This document shows, piece after piece, positions 17,022-27,491 of a stretch of 64,000 nucleotides of DNA. This DNA comes from Microbacterium sp. MYb54 (lineage in GTDB: Bacteria; Actinomycetota; Actinomycetes; Actinomycetales; Microbacteriaceae). The notes below the pieces were generated by a model. It ran no database searches and was not told the origin of the DNA. It saw only the letters and a program-made list of their open reading frames with translations. The first letter of the stretch is position 1. Every line of letters begins with the position of its first letter. The stretch spans positions 186,001-250,000 of the forward strand of contig NZ_PCPA01000003.1 of the NCBI RefSeq assembly GCF_002979515.1, read 5' to 3'. The position numbers and the translations under genes are program-made.

Positions 17022-18449
17022 ATGGCCACGAAGACGAAGCCGCTCGCGCAAGGTGGAGGAACGCTCAGACGAAATCTCGGGCTGTGGGCGATCGTCGGGC
17101 TCGGGCTCGGTTACATGACGCCGACGGTCGTGTTCGACACCTTCGGCATGGTCGCCCGCGACACCGACAACGTGGTCCCTGCCGCCTACGCCGTCGCTCT
17201 GGTCGTGATGGTGTTCACCGCGATCAGTTACGGCAAGATCTCCCGTGCGATCCCGAGCGCCGGATCCGCATACACCTACGTGCGGGAGTCGATCCACCCG
17301 AACCTGGGCTTCATGGTCGGGTGGACCTCGCTGATCGACTACGTGCTGCTGCCGATGGTGAACTGCCTCATCATCCGCAGCTACCTGGAGGCGCTCTTCC
17401 CCGAGATCCCGGGCTGGATCTGGGTGGTGCTGTACTGCATCCTCGTCACGAGCGTCATCTACCTGACCATGCGTGGCACCTCGAACATGAACATGATCCT
17501 GCTGGTGTTCTCGATCGTCGTGATGGCGGTGTTCGTCGTGATGGTGGTCGCGCAGCTCATGCGCGGAGAGGGGGCAGGCACGATCGCCTCGATGACGCCG
17601 TTCTTCCACGACGGCGCGACGATGAGCGCGGTGCTGATGGGCGCGACGATCGTCTGCTTCTCGTTCATCGGATTCGACGCCGTCACGATGTACGCGGAGG
17701 AGGCGAAGGATCCGAAGATCATGCCGAAGGCCATCCTCCTCACGGTGCTGCTGGGCGGGGCGATCTTCTTGATCTCCGGGTACCTCACGCAACTGCGCTT
17801 CCCCGACTGGAACGAGTTCGCACCAGGTGGCGACATGCAGTTCGTGGAGGATTCGACCCTGCCCGTCATCGGAGAACTGGTCGGCGGGCCCGTGCTGATG
17901 GCCGTGCTGACGGCCGCGGGGTTCTGCGCGACACTCGCCTCGGGTCTCGCCTCGCACGCGTCGGTGTCGCGGATGCTGCTGGTGATGGGGCGCAACAACG
18001 TGCTTCCGCAGAAGGCGTTCGGGTACATCAACCCGCGCACCCACACTCCGACGTTCAACATCGTGCTGGTCGGTGCGATCTCGCTGTTGGCGATCCCGTT
18101 CACGCTCGAACTGATCGCGGCGTGGATCAACTTCGGCGCGCTGATCGCATTCACGTTCGTCAACATCTCGGTGATCGCATGGTTCGCGATCCGCAAGGGG
18201 CGCCGCAAGACCCCCGGCGACATCTTCAACTTCATCGTGATGCCGGGGATCGGCATGATCCTCACGGGGCTGCTCTGGGCGAACCTGCACGAGGACGCCC
18301 TGCGCGGTGGCTTGGTGTGGACGGCGATCGGGCTGATCTACCTCGCCATCATCACGAAGGGCTTCCGCAAGAAGGTCGTCGCCTTCGATGAGAACCAGGC
18401 GGTGACCGGATACAACAAGGTGGTCAAGGTGCCCGTCGACGAGAGCTAA
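17022..18449 (+). CDS. APC family amino-acid permease
   Basis: Twelve-helix secondary transporter of 475 residues in the cytoplasmic membrane. The N-terminal motif LWAIVGLGLGYMTPTVVFDTFG and ISRAIPSAGSAYTYVRESIHPNLGFMVGW match the amino acid-polyamine-organocation superfamily, as does SFIGFDAVTMYAEEAKDPKIMPKAI in the middle. The exact substrate is unknown; the sequence style resembles putrescine/amino-acid importers. It is followed by a very strong bidirectional terminator and the convergent gdhA, so a link to nitrogen metabolism is possible but only by proximity. Confidence 0.92.
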   Translation: MATKTKPLAQGGGTLRRNLGLWAIVGLGLGYMTPTVVFDTFGMVARDTDNVVPAAYAVALVVMVFTAISYGKISRAIPSAGSAYTYVRESIHPNLGFMVGWTSLIDYVLLPMVNCLIIRSYLEALFPEIPGWIWVVLYCILVTSVIYLTMRGTSNMNMILLVFSIVVMAVFVVMVVAQLMRGEGAGTIASMTPFFHDGATMSAVLMGATIVCFSFIGFDAVTMYAEEAKDPKIMPKAILLTVLLGGAIFLISGYLTQLRFPDWNEFAPGGDMQFVEDSTLPVIGELVGGPVLMAVLTAAGFCATLASGLASHASVSRMLLVMGRNNVLPQKAFGYINPRTHTPTFNIVLVGAISLLAIPFTLELIAAWINFGALIAFTFVNISVIAWFAIRKGRRKTPGDIFNFIVMPGIGMILTGLLWANLHEDALRGGLVWTAIGLIYLAIITKGFRKKVVAFDENQAVTGYNKVVKVPVDES

Positions 18450-18463
18450 CACCGCTGCACACG

Positions 18464-18500
18464 ACGAGAGCCGCCTCCCGGGAAGGGAGGCGGCTCTCGT
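18464..18500. terminator. Strong bidirectional terminator between permease and gdhA
   Basis: A perfect 16-base-pair stem (18464-18479 with 18485-18500, ACGAGAGCCGCCTCCC and its complement) with a 5-base loop GGGAA. It lies between two convergent genes and can serve both. Confidence 0.9.
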
Positions 18501-18515
18501 GCGTCTGTTCAGGGA

Positions 18516-19972
<1,457 letters not shown>

Positions 19973-20017
19973 GTGGGCACCGAAAGGGTCGATTCCCGCT
20001 CGGTCGGGCGCGGGCGG

Positions 20018-22714
20018 TCACCCGGTGTTCTGAAGACCTGCGGCCACGCCGCTGACCGAGAGCAGCAGCAGTCGCTGCTGTTCCGCATCGGCGCCCGAGC
20101 CCGTCGCGCCGCCTTCGGCCGACCGCAGCGCCCGGAGAGCGCGGAGCTGCAGCAGCGAGAGAGCGTCGACATACGGGCTGCGCAACTGCACGGCGCGCTG
20201 CAGGACGGGCTTGTTCTCGAGGAGGCGCTCGCCGCCGGTGAGCCGGATCACCCAGCGTCGCGTGCTCGCGAGTTCGTCGAGCACGAGCTGCGCCAGGTCG
20301 TCGCGGTCGCCGAGCGCCAGGTACTGGCGGGCGATGCGCTCATCGGTCTTGGCGAGGCTCATCGCGACGTTGTCGATCATGGTGCGAAGAAGCGGCCACT
20401 CCTGGTACGCCTCGACGAGCAGCTCTTCGTCGCCCACAGCATCCAGGGCGGTGCCGAGACCGAACCAGCCGGCGAGGTTGATGCGGGCCTGTGTCCACGC
20501 GAACACCCACGGGATCGCCCGCAGGTCTTCCAGCGACTCGACCGACAGCCCACGACGGGCGGGGCGGGAACCGAGCGCGAGCAGCCCGATCTCCTCCATC
20601 GGCGTCACGGTGGCGAACCAGGGAGCGAAGCCCTCCGCCTTCACGAGCGAGAAGAACCGTTCGCGGGACGCGGCATCCATGATGGATGCGACCTCGGCGT
20701 AGCGGGCGGCTGCACGACTCGTGCGCTCCTCCTCGGTGGGGGAGGATGCGAGCAGCGTCGCCGCGGCGACCTGATCGATGTGCCGCATCGCGATCGCCGG
20801 CTCGCCGTAGCGGGCGAAGATGACCTCGCCCTGCTCGGTGAGCTTGAACCGGCCGTCGACCGAGTGCGGCGGCTGCGCGAGGATCGCAGAGTTTGCGGGG
20901 CCGCCGCCGCGTCCGAGTGCGCCGCCACGACCGTGGAAGAGCGTCAGCTCGATGTCGGACTCCTTGGCCCACCGTGCGATCTTCTCCTGCGCCTCGTACA
21001 GCGCGAGGTTCGCGGCCACCGGGCCGACATCCTTCGACGAGTCGGAGTAGCCGAGCATGACCTCGAGCCGGTTGCCGGTCGCGGCCATGCGGGCCCGATA
21101 CTCCGGGAAGGTCACCGCCTCGGCGAGGATCTCGGGTGCCGCCTGGAGGTCGGCGAACGTCTCGAACAGGGGGACGACGTCGAGCACCGGTGCGTCGTCC
21201 CCGAGCGCGTGCCTCGCGAGACGGTGCACGTTCGCGAGGTCGGAAGCGGCCTGGGTGAACGACACCACGTAGCGGCCGGCGGCCTGAAGTCCACGGTCAC
21301 GCTGGATGTCGGCGATGACACGGAAGAGCTCGAGCACCTCTTCGGTCTGCGCGCTGATCGCCGCACCGCTCTCCAGCTCGGCGAGGGCCTTCGCGTGCAC
21401 CTGGGAGTGCTGGCGCACCTCGAGTTCGGTGAGGTGGAAGCCGTAGGTCTCGACCTGCCAGATCAGGTGCTGCACGCCGCCGAACGCATGCCGCTTCGCT
21501 CCGGCGTCCGCGAGCGACGACTGCACTGCGCGGAGATCGGCGAGCAGCTCCTCGGGACGTGAATAGGCCTGTGCGCCGTCATCACCGTGGCGCGTGGCGG
21601 CGACGCGACGCGCCAGCACCAGCAGCACGCGACGGTGCGGCTCATCGGGCGAGCGGGTGGCGAGCTCGGCGGCAAGCTCCGGCTCCGCCGCGACGAACCG
21701 CTCCCAGAGGGCTGTGACCTCGACGCTCGGCGGAGTGTCGTCGGAGGCGAGCGTGAGGGTCCGGCCGATGCGCTCCAGGGCGCGTTCGAGGCCGCGCAGC
21801 ACGTGGTCGGCCGCGATCTGCGACGCCTCGCGGGTGACCGATGCCGTGACGAACGGGTTGCCGTCGCGGTCGCCGCCCACCCAGGAGCCGATCCGCACGA
21901 AGGCGGGAACCATCGGGGCGCTCGATCCGGAGTCCTCGCCGCGGAGCGCGTCGTCGATGCGGCGGTACACGTGCGGCACCGTGGTGAAGAGCGTCTCGTC
22001 GAACACACCCATCACGGTGCGGACCTCGTCGGTCGGAGACGGCTTCTGCGACCGCAGCGGCGCCGTGCGCCAGAGCGTGTCGATCTCCTCCAGCATCCGC
22101 CGGCGGGCGCGGTGCTCCTCCGAGCCGCCCTCGCTCGCCGCATCGTGCTGTGTGAGCAGTTCGGAAAGACGACGGATGCTCGACGACACCGCGCGGCGGC
22201 GGGCCTCGGTCGGGTGCGCGGTGAAGACCGGGTGGAAGCGGAGGCCCTCCAAACGGCGGCGGGCCTCGTCGTCGCCGACCTCGGTGCGCAGCCGCGCGTA
22301 CGCGGTCGCGACGGTGTCGGCGGCATCCTCGCGGCCCGGCTGCCCCGCACGCTCGCGCAGCACGCGCACGCGCTGGTGCTCCTCGGCGAGGTTCACGAGG
22401 TGGAAGTAGCAGGTGAACGCGCGTGCGACCTCGTCGGCGCGAGCGACGGTGAACGACTCGGCGATGGCCGCTGCGCGCTCGAAAGCGTCGGGGGTCTCCT
22501 GGTCATACGCCTGGATCGTCGCGAGCCGCAGTCGCTCGACGTCTTCGAAGAGTCCGTCGCCGCCGGCTTCGCGCAGGACCTGGCCGAGCAGATGGCCGAG
22601 CATGCGGACGTCGGTGCGCATGGCATCGGGGATGCCCTGGCCTGCTTCGAAGCGGCCGATCACGCGGATGGCCTCGGTGTTCGTGGGCTCGGAGAAGGAG
22701 TGTGCGGGGGTCAC
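20018..22714 (-). CDS. ppc: Phosphoenolpyruvate carboxylase
   Basis: Anaplerotic enzyme that carboxylates PEP to oxaloacetate. The 898 residues include the active-site TAHPTEARRR, the GSWVGGDRDGNPFVT loop, GYSDSSKDVGP and the glycine-rich FHGRGGALGRGGGP; the C-terminus ends in NTG, the conserved family end. GTG 22714 is chosen because TACTCT (22721-22726) lies exactly 6 bases upstream, matching the leaderless pattern elsewhere in the window; longer in-frame extensions run through the antisense of nhaA. It is divergent from nhaA. Confidence 0.97.
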   Translation of the reverse strand: MTPAHSFSEPTNTEAIRVIGRFEAGQGIPDAMRTDVRMLGHLLGQVLREAGGDGLFEDVERLRLATIQAYDQETPDAFERAAAIAESFTVARADEVARAFTCYFHLVNLAEEHQRVRVLRERAGQPGREDAADTVATAYARLRTEVGDDEARRRLEGLRFHPVFTAHPTEARRRAVSSSIRRLSELLTQHDAASEGGSEEHRARRRMLEEIDTLWRTAPLRSQKPSPTDEVRTVMGVFDETLFTTVPHVYRRIDDALRGEDSGSSAPMVPAFVRIGSWVGGDRDGNPFVTASVTREASQIAADHVLRGLERALERIGRTLTLASDDTPPSVEVTALWERFVAAEPELAAELATRSPDEPHRRVLLVLARRVAATRHGDDGAQAYSRPEELLADLRAVQSSLADAGAKRHAFGGVQHLIWQVETYGFHLTELEVRQHSQVHAKALAELESGAAISAQTEEVLELFRVIADIQRDRGLQAAGRYVVSFTQAASDLANVHRLARHALGDDAPVLDVVPLFETFADLQAAPEILAEAVTFPEYRARMAATGNRLEVMLGYSDSSKDVGPVAANLALYEAQEKIARWAKESDIELTLFHGRGGALGRGGGPANSAILAQPPHSVDGRFKLTEQGEVIFARYGEPAIAMRHIDQVAAATLLASSPTEEERTSRAAARYAEVASIMDAASRERFFSLVKAEGFAPWFATVTPMEEIGLLALGSRPARRGLSVESLEDLRAIPWVFAWTQARINLAGWFGLGTALDAVGDEELLVEAYQEWPLLRTMIDNVAMSLAKTDERIARQYLALGDRDDLAQLVLDELASTRRWVIRLTGGERLLENKPVLQRAVQLRSPYVDALSLLQLRALRALRSAEGGATGSGADAEQQRLLLLSVSGVAAGLQNTG

Positions 22715-22826
22715 CCTTCGAGAGTATCCCTCGTGGAAGGGGTGTCCTGCACGCATGACAGACGCTTCGCCGACGAGCAGGAGACGGGGGAGGCGCGGAG
22801 AAACGCGGCGACCTACGATGGGGGGA

Positions 22827-23996
22827 ATGCGCATCTCAGCGAACCCCCTCCGCGGGCAGCAGTTCCCCGCAGTCCTCCTCCTCATCGCAGCGGGGCTCGG
22901 ACTGCTCTTCGCGAACCTGCCGACGCACGACGCGCTCGCCGCGTTCCTCGATTTCCACATCGCGGTGCCTGGAACCGACCTCGATCTGTCGATCGCGCAC
23001 TGGGTGTCCGACGGGCTTCTCGCCGTCTTCTTCCTCGTCGTGGCCATCGAGCTGCGCCATGAGCTGACCCACGGCGAGCTCGATTCTCCGCGCAAGGCCA
23101 TGCAGCCCGCGATCGCGGCGGCCGGAGGAGTGCTCGTCCCGATCGCCGTGTATCTGTTGATCGCCGGAGGTGACAGCTCCACAGCCTCGGGGTGGCCGAT
23201 CCCGACGGCGACCGACATCGCGTTCGCCCTCGGTGTGCTCGCGATGTTCGGAAAGGGCCTCCCGTCCCGCGTGCGGGTGTTCCTGCTCGCGCTCGCGATC
23301 CTCGACGACATCATCGGCATCATCTTCATCGCTGTTCTCTTCGCCGACGATGTGCAGTGGGTGCAGTTCGCCCTCGCGATCGTCGGCGTGGCCGTGTTCT
23401 GGGCGCTCAGCCGGCTCCTGCATGCGAGGGGGCACCCGCTGATCGCAGTGGCGATGGTCGTGGTGGGTGCCGTCACTTGGGGTCTGGTCGCCTCCTCCGG
23501 CATCCACGCCACGATCGCCGGCGTGCTGCTGGGACTCGTGATGTCGCCCGTTCCGGCTGGGCGCACCAGGCACGCGCTGGAACCGACCGTGAACGGCGTG
23601 ATCCTCCCGGTCTTCGCGTTCGTCGCGGCGTTCGTGGTGATCCCCGCTGTGTCGATCACGCAGCTGTCGCCGGCGTTCTGGGCGATCGTCGTCGCGCTGC
23701 CGGTCGGAAAGATCATCGGCATCTCGCTGTTCGGCTGGCTCGCGATGCGCATCCGCCCGAAGGGGACGGAACCCGCCCTGCCGTTCGCCGACATCCTCGC
23801 GGCCGGTGCGCTCGGCGGCATCGGCTTCACGGTCTCGTTGCTGCTGGCCAACCTCGCCTTCGCGAGCGACGGCGGCATCCGGGATCAGGCGATCCTCGGT
23901 GTGCTCGTGGGCTCTCTGATCGCGCTCGTCGTCTCCGCGTTCTTCGTGTCGCTCCGTGCGCGCTGGTACCGTCGGGTCGCATCCGCGTCGTCGTGA
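22827..23996 (+). CDS. nhaA: Na+/H+ antiporter NhaA
   Basis: Electrogenic sodium/proton exchanger of 389 residues with about twelve membrane helices. The ion-binding region is visible as WPIPTATDIAFALGVLAMFG and FLLALAILDDIIGIIFIAVLF, which includes the essential adjacent aspartates (DD). GIGFTVSLLLANLAF lies near the C-terminus. ATG 22827 is preferred: TACGAT (22814-22819) lies 7 bases upstream, and the upstream in-frame ATG 22818 overlaps that hexamer. Role: sodium and pH homeostasis. Confidence 0.94.
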   Translation: MRISANPLRGQQFPAVLLLIAAGLGLLFANLPTHDALAAFLDFHIAVPGTDLDLSIAHWVSDGLLAVFFLVVAIELRHELTHGELDSPRKAMQPAIAAAGGVLVPIAVYLLIAGGDSSTASGWPIPTATDIAFALGVLAMFGKGLPSRVRVFLLALAILDDIIGIIFIAVLFADDVQWVQFALAIVGVAVFWALSRLLHARGHPLIAVAMVVVGAVTWGLVASSGIHATIAGVLLGLVMSPVPAGRTRHALEPTVNGVILPVFAFVAAFVVIPAVSITQLSPAFWAIVVALPVGKIIGISLFGWLAMRIRPKGTEPALPFADILAAGALGGIGFTVSLLLANLAFASDGGIRDQAILGVLVGSLIALVVSAFFVSLRARWYRRVASASS

Positions 23997-24034
23997 GCGG
24001 TCCGTCCGGTTCCCCGCCCATCCAAGGAGGAAGC

Positions 24035-24694
24035 GTGAGCTCTCAGCCCGAGCCCGGCACGTCGGCGGACGATCCGCTCCGCATCGCCGCCGACACCATG
24101 CACGCGGTCAGAGAACGCTGCGTGTGGTCGCAGCAGATCACGCATCGCGACCTCGTTCCCTACCTGATCGAGGAGTCGCACGAGGTGATCGACGCCGTCG
24201 AGACCGGCACTCGTGACGACCTGCGAGAAGAGCTGGGCGACCTGCTGTGGCAGGTGCTGTTCCACTCGGCGATCGCGGCGCAGGACCCCGACGATCCGTT
24301 CGACATCGACGATGTGGCTCTGACGCTCACCGAGAAGATGGTGCGCCGGCATCCGCATGTGTTCGCGGGCGAGGTGGCCGAGACACCCGAGCAGGTGCTC
24401 GTGCACTGGAACGCCGCGAAGGCCGCGGAGAAGCGCACCCGTCGCAGCGTGCTCGACGGCGTGCCGCGGGGGATGCCCGCGCTCGCGCTCGCGCAGAAGG
24501 TCGCGGGCCGTGCTGCAGGGGCCGGGGTGACGGTCGAACCGGCGCCCGCTCCTGCGTCGGAAGCAGAACTCGGCGACGCGCTCCTCGCGCTCGTGGCGAC
24601 CGCGCGTGCCGAGGGCTGGGACGCCGAACGGGCGTTGCGTGAGCGGCTGCGCGTTCTGGAAGACGACGTTCGGGCTGCCGAAGCCGCATCCTGA
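24035..24694 (+). CDS. mazG: MazG family nucleoside triphosphate pyrophosphohydrolase
   Basis: Hydrolyses (d)NTPs, including damaged ones, to monophosphates. The single MazG domain shows LIEESHEVIDAVE, the metal-binding helix DLREELGDLLWQVLFH and the C-terminal VLVHWNAAKAAEKR, features of the all-alpha NTP-PPase fold. GTG 24035 has AAGGAGG seven bases upstream. The protein has 219 residues and only one MazG unit, shorter than the two-domain E. coli protein. It lies between nhaA and hisS. Confidence 0.9.
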   Translation: MSSQPEPGTSADDPLRIAADTMHAVRERCVWSQQITHRDLVPYLIEESHEVIDAVETGTRDDLREELGDLLWQVLFHSAIAAQDPDDPFDIDDVALTLTEKMVRRHPHVFAGEVAETPEQVLVHWNAAKAAEKRTRRSVLDGVPRGMPALALAQKVAGRAAGAGVTVEPAPAPASEAELGDALLALVATARAEGWDAERALRERLRVLEDDVRAAEAAS

Positions 24695-24736
24695 CGCCCG
24701 GCACGACGGCGCCGGCAGACCTGGGAAGATGGAACC

Positions 24737-26014
24737 GTGGCTACCGTGAACCCGCCGCGCGGCATGCGCGACATCCTCCCCGCCGACAAGGCCCACCGTG
24801 AGCGTGTGCTCTCCGTCATCCGCGACCGCTATCGCGCGCATGGATTCGACGAGATCGAGACACCGGTCGTCGAGGAGTACGACCGCCTGCATGCCGGCAT
24901 CGGTGGCGACAACGAGAAGCTGTCGTACAACATCCTGCGCCGTGGCCTCGACGCCGACGCCATCCGCGCTGCCGCCGAAGACCCGGCTGCGCTCTCGGAC
25001 CTCGGTCTGCGCTACGACCTGACCGTGCCGCTCGCGCGCTTCTACGCGAGCAACCGCGGCCAGCTCCCCACCGTCTTCCGCTCGATCCAGATCGGTCCGG
25101 TCTGGCGTGCCGAGCGCCCGCAGAAGGGCCGCTACCGCCAGTTCGTGCAGTGCGACATCGACATCATGGGCGACGACTCGTCACGCGCCGAGGCCGAGCT
25201 GATGGTCGCCTCGCTCGATGCGGTCGACGCGCTGGGCCTCGAGGGCGCGACCGTGCGCATCAACGACCGCCGCGTGCTGGATTGGATGCTCGACAGCTTC
25301 GGGTTCACCACCGAGGAGCGCCCCGGTGTGCTCATCACGATCGACAAGCTCGACAAGATCGGGCCAGAGGGCGTGGCGACCGAGCTGCGTGAGCGCAGTG
25401 CTTCCGCTGCGGCCGCCGACGCATTCGAGGCCTTCCTGCGTCGCCCGCAGACCATGGAGTACAACCCGTACGGTGAGCGGCAGATCCGCAAGGCGCTGCC
25501 CGACGGCGCTCCCGCTGAGCTCATCGAGCACCTGGTCGGCATCGGCGAGGCCGTGGCCGCAGGGCGAGGTCAGTCCGACATCCCGCTGGTCTTCGACCCG
25601 TTCCTCGTGCGCGGCATGGGCTACTACACCGGCACGATCTTCGAGCTCGCGCACCCCTCCGTCGGCTACTCGCTCGGGGGCGGCGGACGCTACGACGGCA
25701 TGATCGGCCGGTTCCTCGGGCAGCAGGTTCCTGCCGTGGGCTTCTCGCTCGGGTTCGAGCGCCTGGTCGACCTGATCGCGGATGAGGCCGATGCCGGGGC
25801 ACAGGCGGTCGTGCTCATCCACGATGCCGATGTTCCGGTGCACCAGCTGGTCCAGCACAAGGCGGCGCTCATCGCGGGCGGCGCCAGGGTGCGGCTCGAG
25901 AGACGCACCAAGAACGTCAAGGCGCTGCTCGAGCGTTCGGCCGCCGACGGCTACACGGCATTCGCGACCGTCTCGGCCGATACCGGCGAACTGGAGCTCA
26001 AGCCGCTGAGCTGA
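24737..26014 (+). CDS. hisS: Histidyl-tRNA synthetase
   Basis: Charges tRNA-His. Class II synthetase core of 425 residues: N-terminal PRGMRDILP, motif 2 FRSIQIGPVWRAERPQKGRYRQFVQCDIDI, the histidine-binding LVFDPFLVRGMGYYTG, and motif 3 GFSLGFERLVDL, followed by the anticodon-binding domain. The start GTG has GAAGAT exactly 6 bases upstream and no ribosome site, a weaker version of the leaderless layout. The stop codon lies inside a five-base tandem repeat. Confidence 0.96.
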   Translation: MATVNPPRGMRDILPADKAHRERVLSVIRDRYRAHGFDEIETPVVEEYDRLHAGIGGDNEKLSYNILRRGLDADAIRAAAEDPAALSDLGLRYDLTVPLARFYASNRGQLPTVFRSIQIGPVWRAERPQKGRYRQFVQCDIDIMGDDSSRAEAELMVASLDAVDALGLEGATVRINDRRVLDWMLDSFGFTTEERPGVLITIDKLDKIGPEGVATELRERSASAAAADAFEAFLRRPQTMEYNPYGERQIRKALPDGAPAELIEHLVGIGEAVAAGRGQSDIPLVFDPFLVRGMGYYTGTIFELAHPSVGYSLGGGGRYDGMIGRFLGQQVPAVGFSLGFERLVDLIADEADAGAQAVVLIHDADVPVHQLVQHKAALIAGGARVRLERRTKNVKALLERSAADGYTAFATVSADTGELELKPLS

Positions 26015-26030
26015 GCTGAGCTGAGCTGAG
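26005..26030. repeat. (GCTGA)5 microsatellite over the hisS stop codon
   Basis: Five perfect copies of GCTGA run from 26005 to 26029 plus one base. The hisS stop TGA is at 26012-26014, in the second unit. Pentamer changes upstream of the stop would alter the HisRS C-terminus. Confidence 0.85.
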
Positions 26031-26086
26031 CGGAGCGGCCGCGGCTCGTTCACGCCGCGTTCACGGTGACGGGGTGGAATCGGGGC

Positions 26087-26893
26087 GTGAGTCGCATCCG
26101 CATCCCGGTCCTCGTGGGGGTGGCGCTCGTCGCCTTCCTCGGTGGCGTCCGTCTCGTGCTCGTGAAGCAGGCCGCGCTCGCGCGACGCCGGATCGGGAAG
26201 CCGCTGGGGGAGGAGTCCCTCGACGCGGATCGCCTCTGGCGGCGAGCTCTCGACGGCGAGCCGCTCGAACTGCTTCTGCTCGGTGATTCGATCGCCGCAG
26301 GCCTCGGGGCCGAGCGCCGCAAGGAGACGCTCGGCGGTCGTCTGGCGAAGGCGACAGGACGCCGGATGCATCGGCCGGTGCGGCTGCGCACGGCGGCCGT
26401 GGTCGGAGCGGAGTCACCCGATCTGCCGAGCCAGCTCGACGCCCTGCCTGCGGAGTATCAGCCGCACGCGGCGGTGATCATCGTCGGAGGAAACGATGTG
26501 ACGCACCGGCTGCCCGTGGCACTGTCCGCTCAGCATCTGCACGAGACGATCCGCAGGCTCCGGGAGAGGGGCGCTGAAGTCGTCGTGGGTACCTGCCCCG
26601 ACCTCGGCGCGCTGCGCGCAGTGCCGCAGCCGCTTCGTCGGATCGCGTCCAGCCTGTCCCGCCGTCTCGCCGAGATCCAGGACGAGACAGCGCGACAGGC
26701 GGGCGCCGAGCCGGTCGACCTGCGTCGTGCGGTGGGGCCGATGTTCTTCGACGAGCCGGAGGCGATGTTCAGTCTCGACCGCTTCCACCCGAGTGCGCTG
26801 GGCTATCGCCGCACGGCCGAGGCACTGTTGCCGGCGGTGTGCCGTGCGGCGGAGAGATCGCTCAGCTCGCGCCGTCGGCAGGTGCAGCGCTGA
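26087..26893 (+). CDS. SGNH/GDSL family hydrolase, membrane-anchored or secreted
   Basis: Esterase/lipase-like protein of 268 residues. The N-terminus is an uncleaved signal-anchor (IPVLVGVALVAFLGGVRLVLV). Catalytic blocks are in order: GDSIAAG (block I serine), GGND (block III) and DRFHPS (block V Asp-His). The oxyanion glycine block is less clear. GTG 26087 is chosen over GTG 26066 because it directly precedes the signal-anchor; TGGAAT lies 6 bases upstream. Substrate unknown; cell-envelope lipid or acetylated polysaccharide would be typical. Its 3' end overlaps the convergent VOC gene by 32 bases. Confidence 0.87.
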   Translation: MSRIRIPVLVGVALVAFLGGVRLVLVKQAALARRRIGKPLGEESLDADRLWRRALDGEPLELLLLGDSIAAGLGAERRKETLGGRLAKATGRRMHRPVRLRTAAVVGAESPDLPSQLDALPAEYQPHAAVIIVGGNDVTHRLPVALSAQHLHETIRRLRERGAEVVVGTCPDLGALRAVPQPLRRIASSLSRRLAEIQDETARQAGAEPVDLRRAVGPMFFDEPEAMFSLDRFHPSALGYRRTAEALLPAVCRAAERSLSSRRRQVQR

Positions 26894-27404
26894 ACGACGC
26901 CGCCCATTCCGCGACCCGACGGCTGCTCTCCTCGTCGGAGATGTCCTCGACACGCGTCATGACCGACCAGCGCACCCCGAACGGATCGCGGATGCTGGCG
27001 AAGCGGTCGCCCGAGACGAAGGGCGCGGGGGCTTCGCGCACGGTGGCGCCCGCAGCGACGGCCTTCTCGACGACCGCATCGACGTCGGAGACGTACAGGC
27101 CCATCGAGTAGCAGTCGTCGTCGCCTGCGGGGGAGGGCACGAGGTGGTACTCGGGGTTCGGCTCTCCGAGCTGGAGCAGGCCGAGCCCGAAGTCGAGGTC
27201 GGCGTGTGCGACCACTCCGCCGAACTCGGTCACGTCGATGACCCGGGCGCCGAAGACGTCGCGGTAGAACTCGATCGCCTGCTTCGCGTCGGGGATCGCC
27301 AGGAAGGGGGTGAGCGAGGTGGCGCTGTTCGGGCGGCCGTTCGTCGTGTACGTCCCGTTCGCACCGGTCGTCGGGGCGTCTGTCGTGCTGTCGTCGTTGC
27401 TCAT
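26862..27404 (-). CDS. VOC family protein (PhnB/glyoxalase-like)
   Basis: A 180-residue protein with one vicinal-oxygen-chelate domain after a 28-residue low-complexity N-terminal extension (DDSTTDAPTTGANGTYTTNG). The domain shows LTPFLAIPDAKQAIEFYRDVFGA, YSMGLYVSDVDAVVEKAVAAGA and RFASIRDPFGVRWSV, the pattern of PhnB-like members whose enzymatic role is usually unknown. TAGCGT (27411-27416) lies exactly 6 bases before the ATG, so it is probably leaderless. It is divergent from an AraC regulator, which may control it. Confidence 0.85.
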   Translation of the reverse strand: MSNDDSTTDAPTTGANGTYTTNGRPNSATSLTPFLAIPDAKQAIEFYRDVFGARVIDVTEFGGVVAHADLDFGLGLLQLGEPNPEYHLVPSPAGDDDCYSMGLYVSDVDAVVEKAVAAGATVREAPAPFVSGDRFASIRDPFGVRWSVMTRVEDISDEESSRRVAEWAASFSAAPADGAS

Positions 27405-27410
27405 GCCGCC

Positions 27411-27485
27411 ACGCTAGGCCGGGTGGGATGGCCGTCGCTTGAAGATCCGCGACAACCACGCGATGTCGGAGCCGGAGCCTACGCT
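27411..27485. promoter_or_regulatory. Divergent leaderless promoters of VOC and AraC genes
   Basis: TAGCGT on the minus strand (27411-27416) is 6 bases from the VOC ATG (27404). TACGCT on the plus strand (27480-27485) is 6 bases from the AraC-gene ATG (27492). The 87-base gap holds both promoters. Confidence 0.65.
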
Positions 27486-27491
27486 GGGCGC

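Noticed and set aside
19973..21562. 529-codon plus-strand frame opposite ppc
   Set aside because: Antisense shadow of ppc; low-complexity Arg/Glu/Gly-rich sequence and no start signal.
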